Of a stretch of DNA of 5,316 nucleotides, positions 1-5,316 are shown in pieces (position 1 is the first letter of the stretch; every line of letters starts with the position of its first letter). A program made the translations under genes and the position numbers. This DNA comes from Acidobacteriota bacterium (lineage in GTDB: Bacteria; Acidobacteriota; Terriglobia; Terriglobales; Acidobacteriaceae), in the NCBI GenBank assembly GCA_021801945.1, contig JAKABE010000263.1, positions 1 through 5,316 of the forward strand, given 5' to 3'. The notes beneath the pieces were generated by a model. That model was not told the origin of the DNA. It saw only the letters and a program-made list of their open reading frames with translations, and did not search any database.

Positions 1-719
1 CGCTCTTCGCCCGCCGTTGCCAGCGGAGGCGCGCTGCGGGCGATGGAGAGCAGGGCGTTGAGATCGAGATGGTCCTCGGCCATCCTGAGCAGATCCTCTT
101 CCAGGCGCTTCATGCCGCGTGACTCGCCGGGAGGAACCAGTCCCAGATGGCGCTCGGGAAGGGGATTGGAGGCCGAGCGGGGAAGCGCGCCGACCACTGG
201 AATGGAGCAGGCCGACTCAATGGCTTCGCGGAGAATGCGCTCGTGCCTTTGCCCGTTGACCTGGTTCAGCACCACGCCGCGTATGGCAAGGTGCGGATCG
301 AGATGCTGGCACCCCAGCACCAGCGCGGCAGCCGTGCGCGTCATCTTGGTGGCGTTGACGACGAGCACCACCGGAGCGGCGAGAGTCTCCGCCAGCACGG
401 CGCTCGAGTGCGTGCCCGCGGCGTCGAATCCGTCGAAGAGTCCTCGGTTGCCTTCGATCAGATTGACGCCTTCAGGGACTGCGTTGCGCAGAAAAGAGGC
501 GCGGACCGTGCCGGCGCCCATCAGGTATGTGTCAAGGTTGCGGGCGGGATGGCCCGACGCCCACTCCAGCCACTCCGCATCGATGTAGTCCGGCCCCTTC
601 TTGAAGGCCCGCACATCCGCACCCACCCGGCGCAGCAGCAGCAGCATTCCCAGGGACACAACCGTCTTGCCGGATCCACCGGAGAGGCCTGCGACGAGCA
701 GGCGCGGCATGGCGCGCAT
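1..719 (-). CDS. dsrN: DsrN, CbiA/CobB-family glutamine-dependent amidotransferase (siroheme amidation), 3' end cut by window
   Basis: About 239 N-terminal residues are visible; the gene runs off the left edge. Reading from the ATG at 719, the protein opens with the P-loop GLSGGSGKT (residues 11-19), followed by KKGPDYID (40-47), NLDTYLM (61-67) and EGNRGLFDG (89-97). These are the ordered signatures of the ATP-binding half of cobyrinate a,c-diamide synthases. The family is usually about 450 residues with a C-terminal glutaminase domain, which is missing here only because of the window edge. In dsr clusters this protein is DsrN, proposed to amidate siroheme for the sulfite reductase DsrAB. 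That assignment rests on context, because the motifs alone would equally fit a cobalamin enzyme. The start is uncertain: ATG at 719, ATG at 710 and GTG at 728 share the frame, an in-frame stop lies at 747-749, and none has a strong ribosome-binding site. The preceding small gene ends 36 nt upstream. Confidence 0.85.
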   Translation of the reverse strand, partial: MRAMPRLLVAGLSGGSGKTVVSLGMLLLLRRVGADVRAFKKGPDYIDAEWLEWASGHPARNLDTYLMGAGTVRASFLRNAVPEGVNLIEGNRGLFDGFDAAGTHSSAVLAETLAAPVVLVVNATKMTRTAAALVLGCQHLDPHLAIRGVVLNQVNGQRHERILREAIESACSIPVVGALPRSASNPLPERHLGLVPPGESRGMKRLEEDLLRMAEDHLDLNALLSIARSAPPLATAGEE

Positions 720-755
720 CGTGTGCACAAGCGCAGGCGGCCGTTTCTACCCGGC

Positions 756-1010
756 CTACTGCACCCCTCCCTTGGGCGGAAGCTGAATGTAGGACCCGCC
801 CAGATAACTGTAAATGCAGCGCTGCGAGTCGATCAGGATCCGGATCGCCTTTTTGCAGTCGTCTTTGCTGCAGGCCGCTTCGCCGTGCTTGGCGACCATC
901 GCCTTGGTCAGGTCGGTGGCCTTCAGGTTTTTCTTGCCTTCGCATTCGGCGACCAACTGATACATCTCTTCCGCCAGTGTCTCGATAGGAACAGACGTCG
1001 TTTCGCTCAT
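756..1010 (-). CDS. dsrD: DsrD-like small winged-helix protein, probable DsrAB-associated factor
   Basis: The product has 84 residues, close to the roughly 78 of characterised DsrD. The start at 1010 is chosen because its ATG overlaps the stop of the upstream methyltransferase gene as ATGA and has the purine-rich site AAGAGG seven bases upstream. In-frame ATGs at 1016 and 1040 lie inside that gene. The protein is soluble and charged. Its second half reads as helix (DLTKAMVAK, 33-41), helix (DCKKAIRILIDSQ, 51-63) and a beta wing (YSYLGGSYIQL, 67-77), the winged-helix pattern of DsrD as I remember it. DsrD was first taken for a DNA-binding protein and was later reported to bind and activate DsrAB. 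Position next to dsrN supports the call, since dsrA-dsrB-dsrD-dsrN is a known order in sulfate reducers. Oddly, it has four cysteines (23, 47, 52, 65). Alternatives are another small dsr accessory protein or an unrelated winged-helix regulator. The similarity was judged by eye. Confidence 0.6.
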   Translation of the reverse strand: MSETTSVPIETLAEEMYQLVAECEGKKNLKATDLTKAMVAKHGEAACSKDDCKKAIRILIDSQRCIYSYLGGSYIQLPPKGGVQ

Positions 1011-1792
1011 ACGCATACCTCTTCCCGCTCCGGTTTCCATTCTTGGTTCGAAGCAATCAGTCGCTGTAACTTCTCCCGCAGGCGCACCACCTCGCCGACG
1101 ACGAGGGTTGCCGGCGGCTCAATCCCTGCGCGGTGCACTTCATCCGCAATATTCTCGAGCGTTCCGGTGAGCACATGTTCGCCGTCCCAGTACGCCATCT
1201 GGATGATGGCCGCCGGCGTGGCCGGCGAGCGGCCCGCGGCGATCAGCTTGTGGGCAATGGTCTCCACATTGTGCACGCACATGAGGAAGACCGAGGTGTC
1301 GATCCTGGCCACGGCATCCCAATCGATGCGGTTCCCGTTACCCTCGGCATTGTGCCCGGTGACGATGACGACCGAGGAGGAAGCGTCGCGATGGGTCACC
1401 GCAATGTTTGCGCTGAGCGGAGCCGAGAGACAGGAGGAGACGCCCGGCACCACCTCGAACGGAACTCCGTGCTCGGCGAGATACTCGACCTCTTCGCCGC
1501 CGCGTCCGAACAGAAACGGATCGCCGCCCTTGATCCGGATGACGGTCTTGCCTTCGCGCGCCTTTTCCACCAGCACAGCCTGAATCTCGTCCTGACGGGT
1601 GTGGTGGCCGGGCGCCTTGCCCATGTAGATTTTCTCCGCCGAGGGCTTGGCCAGCGCCAGCACGCCCTGCTGGATGAGGCGGTCGTACACAAGCACGTCG
1701 CCGATGCTAATGCGCTGCACGGCGCGGATGGTCAGCAGATCGGGATCGCCCGGCCCCGCGCCCACTAGAATTACTTTTCCCATCTTCGCCAT
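1007..1792 (-). CDS. Uroporphyrinogen-III C-methyltransferase (SUMT), siroheme branch, dsr-linked type
   Basis: SUMT transfers two methyl groups from S-adenosylmethionine to uroporphyrinogen III, giving precorrin-2 in the cytoplasm, the precursor of siroheme needed by DsrAB. The 261-residue product has the usual single-domain length. Visible motifs are VGAGPGDPDLLT (10-21), VYDRLI (35-40), KGGDPFLFGRGGEE (88-101), VPGVSS (115-120) and VTHR (132-135), followed by TGH (145-147) and TPAAII (192-197). There is no CysG-type dehydrogenase or chelatase domain, so later siroheme steps need other genes. The C-terminal half departs from the common pattern: LMCVHNV replaces the usual Met-Gly stretch, and MAYWDGEHVLTGTL stands where a GT-x-x-x-Q-type segment is common. 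From memory, SUMT homologues in acidobacterial dsr clusters were called DsrWa; this is probably one. ATG at 1792 is preferred, with weak site GTGAAG. ATG at 1783 and GTG at 1831 are in-frame alternatives. It follows dsrP after 84 nt and overlaps the next gene by 4 nt. Confidence 0.9.
   Translation of the reverse strand: MAKMGKVILVGAGPGDPDLLTIRAVQRISIGDVLVYDRLIQQGVLALAKPSAEKIYMGKAPGHHTRQDEIQAVLVEKAREGKTVIRIKGGDPFLFGRGGEEVEYLAEHGVPFEVVPGVSSCLSAPLSANIAVTHRDASSSVVIVTGHNAEGNGNRIDWDAVARIDTSVFLMCVHNVETIAHKLIAAGRSPATPAAIIQMAYWDGEHVLTGTLENIADEVHRAGIEPPATLVVGEVVRLREKLQRLIASNQEWKPEREEVCV
1018..1023 (-). promoter_or_regulatory. Ribosome-binding site of the dsrD-like gene
   Basis: The minus strand reads AAGAGG followed by seven bases and then ATG at 1010. 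The site lies inside the last codons of the methyltransferase gene. It selects this start over the in-frame ATG at 1016, which would leave only one base of spacing. Confidence 0.6.
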
Positions 1793-1876
1793 GTTCGCTT
1801 CACTTTCTGCCTTCACCGGCGCCGTTCCCACTCACGCGCCCTTGCCTCAATCCGGCCTTCTCGTCGAAAGCGCTGC
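1793..1876 (-). other. Intergenic spacer between dsrP and the SUMT gene
   Basis: This 84-nt gap is the longest untranslated stretch in the window. I see no convincing -10/-35 pair and no terminator-like hairpin followed by a T run. An in-frame GTG at 1831, directly preceded by a stop codon, could extend the methyltransferase by 13 residues and shorten the gap to 45 nt. The added residues do not look like part of the family fold. Confidence 0.5.
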
Positions 1877-3085
1877 TCAGTGGCCCGCCGTTCCCGCCAC
1901 CAATGCGCCTTCATGAACTTCCTCTTCCTCAACCTCTTCGTGGACCCCAAGGGCGATTTTGTAAAACACGGTGATCATCAACGCGCCAATCGCCCAGATT
2001 CCGATCACGATGCTCCACTCCGGCAAGGTGGGCGTGTAGGTAGTGATCGTGTCCAGTGGCGACGGCGTGAATCCGCCCACGATCAGGCCCAACCCCTTAT
2101 CCAGCCACAGCGAGAAAAACACCGCGAGGCAAGCAATCGGCAACAGCAGGCGGCTCCTGCGCCATGAGGGAACAAGCAGCAGGGCCAGCGCTACGATTGC
2201 CAACAGAACCGAGAGCCACATCCAGGGCACGAGGTGATAGTTCCCATCCAGTCCCAGGTAGAGATATTCGAGGTGCGCTACGTCTCCAGGAATGCGGCTG
2301 TAGAGGACCGTAAAGGCCTCGACCAGAATGAAGAACACATTGATCACCATGGCATAGGTCACGATGACCGCCAGTGCGTCGATGGCTTTCTGGCCCGCAT
2401 CGAAACCAGTCGTCTTGCGCAGGATCAGGCAGAACAGGACCAGCAATGCTGGACCGGAGCAGAAGGCGCCGGCCAGGAAGCGGGGCGCCATGATGGCGGT
2501 CAGCCAGAAGGATCGACCTGGCAGTCCGGCGTAAAGGAACGCCGTAACCGTATGGATGCTCACAGCCCAGGGAATGGAGAGCACGATGATGGGCCTGATC
2601 CATTTGGGCGGAGCCACTTCCTCGCGTTCCGCGGTCAGCGTGACCAGCGTGATGACCGCATTGAGGAGCAGGTAGCCTCCCAGCGAGATCATGTCCCAGA
2701 ACATCGGGGACCATGGAGTCGGATGGAGAATCATATTGAAGATTCGCGCCGGTTGCCCAAGGTCGACAAAGATGAACAGCATGCACATGATCACGGCGGT
2801 GACGGCCAGGAACTCGCCGAGAATTGTGATGCGGCCAAAGAGCTTGTAGTCGTGCAGATAGTAGGGCAGCACCACCATGACGGCCGAGGCGGCAACCCCC
2901 ACGAAGAAGGTGAACTGAGCAATGTATAAGCCCCAGCTTACGTCGCGGCTCATGCCCGTAACGCCCAAGCCTACATTGAATTGGACCATGTAGAAGACGA
3001 AGCCTACTGCAATGACCGCCAGCACGCAGAGCAGCCAGATCCAGTACCGGCGGCTTCCTTCGAGCGCTTTTTCTAACATGAACAT
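1877..3085 (-). CDS. dsrP: DsrP, NrfD/HybB-type integral membrane subunit of DsrMKJOP
   Basis: The 402-residue product is almost entirely hydrophobic, with about ten predicted transmembrane helices near residues 13-36, 50-76, 86-109, 128-150, 162-186, 194-222, 234-261, 286-306, 312-336 and 356-379. Ten helices match DsrP and HybB-type members of the NrfD/PsrC family. These proteins lack cofactors of their own and exchange electrons between the quinone pool and a periplasmic iron-sulfur partner, here DsrO. Acidic residues within or near membrane segments (Asp108, Glu256) are candidates for the quinone or proton site, by analogy only. The protein ends in an acidic tail at 383-392. ATG at 3085 lies four bases after the dsrO stop; ATG at 3079 is a possible alternative. 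The ribosome-binding site is weak (GGTG), so translation probably depends on coupling with dsrO. The O-P pairing of a four-cluster ferredoxin with an NrfD protein supports the call. Confidence 0.93.
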   Translation of the reverse strand: MFMLEKALEGSRRYWIWLLCVLAVIAVGFVFYMVQFNVGLGVTGMSRDVSWGLYIAQFTFFVGVAASAVMVVLPYYLHDYKLFGRITILGEFLAVTAVIMCMLFIFVDLGQPARIFNMILHPTPWSPMFWDMISLGGYLLLNAVITLVTLTAEREEVAPPKWIRPIIVLSIPWAVSIHTVTAFLYAGLPGRSFWLTAIMAPRFLAGAFCSGPALLVLFCLILRKTTGFDAGQKAIDALAVIVTYAMVINVFFILVEAFTVLYSRIPGDVAHLEYLYLGLDGNYHLVPWMWLSVLLAIVALALLLVPSWRRSRLLLPIACLAVFFSLWLDKGLGLIVGGFTPSPLDTITTYTPTLPEWSIVIGIWAIGALMITVFYKIALGVHEEVEEEEVHEGALVAGTAGH

Positions 3086-3089
3086 GGCG

Positions 3090-3869
3090 TCACACCAGGT
3101 AATAAACCGACGGTCCGGTTCCTAGTTCGGGCTCGCGCTGCACGGCGAAGCGCTCGCGCAGCAGTTGCCGGGGTTCAGAGTTCGGGTCGGCCAGATTGCC
3201 GAAGACCAATGCTTTTTCCGGGCAGGCGTCGACGCACGCCGGCTTTAAATTCTGCGCCAGGCGCTCCTCGCAAAAGTTGCACTTCTCCACCACGCCTTTG
3301 GTCCGGGTCGGAAAGTCGGGGTTGATCGCGGGGATGTGCGGCCTCGGATCGAGCCAGTTGAAGCTGCGCGACCCATACGGGCAGGCGGCCATGCAGTACC
3401 GGCACCCGATGCAGCGGTGCCAGTCCATCATCACGATCCCGTCGGCCCGCTTCCAGGTGGCTTGTGTGGGGCAGACGTGCACGCACGGAGGATTGGCGCA
3501 GTGATTGCACATCAGCGGAACCTGAATTTCGGCATCCGTTTGCTCCGCATAACCGTTCTGAATAAACGGGAAGACCGTTTCGTAGGGCTGAGTCCAAATC
3601 CACTTGACTTGGTGCTTGGGGGCGGAGAATTGCGGAATATTATGCGCCGAGTCGCAGGCTTGGATGCAGGCGGTGCAGCCCTTGTCTTTCTGGCACTTTC
3701 TGAGATCGACGACCATTCCCCAGCGCACAGTAGGGGAGGGCTGTTCATTGCGCGATGCGCTATCTTGAGCTGTGCCGCGCCCGGCAATAGCGCGCGCCGC
3801 TTCGATCGCTCCGGCTCCTAAAAACGATAGGCCGCTAAGCCGCAAAAAGTCTTTGCGAGTAATCTTCAT
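3090..3869 (-). CDS. dsrO: DsrO, periplasmic four-cluster [4Fe-4S] ferredoxin subunit of DsrMKJOP
   Basis: The 259-residue product has exactly 16 cysteines in four groups: C59/C65/C68/C72, C121/C124/C129/C133, C153/C156/C159/C163 and C197/C200/C212/C216. Each group can supply ligands for a [4Fe-4S] cluster after the usual ferredoxin exchange of the last ligand between clusters. This arrangement is that of DsrO/HybA/NrfC-type electron-transfer subunits. The N-terminus reads TRKDFLRLSG and then a weakly hydrophobic stretch to about residue 30, which looks like a Tat signal but with Arg-Lys where twin arginine is usual. The protein should be exported folded and pass electrons between DsrP and cytochrome DsrJ. 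The start at 3869 is firmly set by AGGAGG five bases upstream, the ATGA overlap with the dsrJ stop, and the Tat-like N-terminus directly after it. The open frame continues upstream to 4103, but only as readthrough of dsrJ sequence. Confidence 0.95.
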   Translation of the reverse strand: MKITRKDFLRLSGLSFLGAGAIEAARAIAGRGTAQDSASRNEQPSPTVRWGMVVDLRKCQKDKGCTACIQACDSAHNIPQFSAPKHQVKWIWTQPYETVFPFIQNGYAEQTDAEIQVPLMCNHCANPPCVHVCPTQATWKRADGIVMMDWHRCIGCRYCMAACPYGSRSFNWLDPRPHIPAINPDFPTRTKGVVEKCNFCEERLAQNLKPACVDACPEKALVFGNLADPNSEPRQLLRERFAVQREPELGTGPSVYYLV

Positions 3870-4370
3870 TGCGTCCTCCTGGGGAGAGGCGAGACGGCCC
3901 CGTCGCTCTTCCGGCTCAGCAGGCGGTCCGGCGAGCTCCGCGTCCATGGTGATGCATCGGCTTGTGGCTGTACGGCAGCCGTGGATGCAGCAGCAGCCCT
4001 GGCTTGGGGCTGGTTGTGGCAATTCCAGCAATAGGGGCCAGAGACGCCTACATAGGCGTGGCAACGGTCGCAGAACTGCTCTTTGTTGTGGCAGCCAAGA
4101 CATGTTTGAGTGAGACTCTTTTGGTAGACTTTGCCGTTGAAGGCGACATACCTGCGCTCACCTTCCCGTACCACCTGAAACCGCCAATCCATCAGCAGCT
4201 TCATGTGCGCTGCGCGCATGTAGCTGACCGGGGCGACGCACTGCGTTTGATTTGCGGGCAGCGTGAGGATGGGGAGCTTGGTCAGATTGCCAACGCCGCG
4301 GCGCGCGCGCCAGAAGGGCGCCGTGATCAGGGCCACGAACACAGCCAGGCCGGCTACGATCCAGATTCGG

Positions 4371-4378
<8 letters not shown>
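3866..4378 (-). CDS. dsrJ: DsrJ, membrane-anchored triheme cytochrome c of DsrMKJOP
   Basis: The 170-residue product has an N-terminal hydrophobic segment (about 5-22) acting as a membrane anchor, and three heme c motifs: CLGCH (93-97), CDRCH (103-107) and CWNCH (117-121). Three hemes in a short periplasmic domain after one anchor are diagnostic of DsrJ. Cys47, in QCVAPVSYMRAAHM (46-59), is the only cysteine outside heme motifs. In Allochromatium DsrJ a cysteine near this position is reported as a distal ligand of one heme, giving unusual His/Cys coordination, and Cys47 is the natural counterpart. His58 may also serve as a ligand. The tail after the last heme (122-170) is about 49 residues, Ala/Gln-rich and then Arg/Ser-rich, with no recognisable motif. 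The start at 4378 has GAGAGG six bases upstream. The gene overlaps the end of dsrK by 8 nt and the start of dsrO by 4 nt. Its exact redox role in the complex is unsettled. Confidence 0.95.
3875..3880 (-). promoter_or_regulatory. Ribosome-binding site of dsrO
   Basis: The minus strand carries a perfect AGGAGG five bases before ATG at 3869, within the last codons of dsrJ. It decides the dsrO start against upstream in-frame candidates as far as 4103. It is the strongest such site in the window. Confidence 0.85.

Positions 4379-5316
<938 letters not shown>

Noticed and set aside
630..648. CAG-type triplet run
   Set aside because: It encodes four consecutive leucines in the helix after the DsrN P-loop. 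It is a codon-use effect, not a functional repeat.
532..1056. Minus-strand 174-codon frame overlapping the dsrD-like gene and dsrN
   Set aside because: It is out of frame with both genes and low in hydrophobic residues. The P-loop protein and the 84-residue protein explain the region better.
147..1583. Long plus-strand open frame of 478 codons across dsrN, the dsrD-like gene and SUMT
   Set aside because: It is antisense to three well-supported minus-strand genes, is rich in Arg, Ala and His, and shows no domain. Long antisense frames are expected in GC-rich coding DNA.
1793..1876. Possible internal promoter or terminator between dsrP and SUMT
   Set aside because: No convincing promoter boxes, and no stem-loop with a T tract, can be seen on the minus strand.
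2234..2929. Plus-strand open frame of 231 codons opposite dsrP
   Set aside because: Its very high content of Asp, Glu, His, Gln and Arg is what the complement of hydrophobic membrane codons gives. It has no recognisable motif.
3870..4103. Upstream extension of the dsrO frame giving a 337-residue protein
   Set aside because: The extension overlaps dsrJ including its third heme motif and is Cys/Pro/Arg-rich without sense. AGGAGG and the Tat-like N-terminus fix the start at 3869.

Overview
The window is a single-direction gene cluster, entirely on the minus strand, so it reads from right to left. It is part of a dissimilatory sulfur metabolism (dsr) operon. In transcription order it holds the 3' part of dsrK, then complete dsrJ, dsrO and dsrP, a uroporphyrinogen-III C-methyltransferase (SUMT) gene, a small winged-helix-like gene best read as dsrD, and the 5' part of dsrN (CbiA/CobB family). 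There is no mobile element, RNA gene, CRISPR array or clear terminator. No gene-free stretch is longer than 84 bases.

Right part (about 1877-5316): four subunits of the membrane complex DsrMKJOP. DsrK is the cytoplasmic HdrD-like iron-sulfur protein, DsrJ a membrane-anchored triheme cytochrome c, DsrO a periplasmic protein with four [4Fe-4S] sites, and DsrP a ten-helix NrfD-type quinone-interacting membrane protein. In the known complex, electrons move between the quinone pool, the periplasmic redox subunits and the cytoplasmic DsrMK module, which handles the DsrC trisulfide made by the sulfite reductase DsrAB. The genes are packed tightly (8-nt overlap, 4-nt overlap, 4-nt gap), which suggests translational coupling. 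dsrM should lie just beyond the right edge.

Left part (about 1-1792): a cofactor and DsrAB-support module. SUMT makes precorrin-2, the precursor of siroheme. DsrN is thought to amidate siroheme for DsrAB. The 84-residue DsrD-like protein lies between them and overlaps the SUMT gene by 4 nt. DsrD is typical of organisms that run the pathway in the reductive direction.

Organism: the sequence is GC-rich and bacterial. A complete JOP set with an embedded siroheme module and a DsrD-like gene fits a sulfate or sulfite reducer. From memory, the layout resembles dsr clusters described in uncultured Acidobacteriota, where a SUMT homologue was named DsrWa. Other phyla cannot be excluded without phylogeny. 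The system as a whole is known. The less ordinary points are the cysteine-bearing divergent DsrD, the drifted SUMT, the Arg-Lys Tat motif of DsrO, the Asp in the DsrK CCG motif and the long DsrJ tail.
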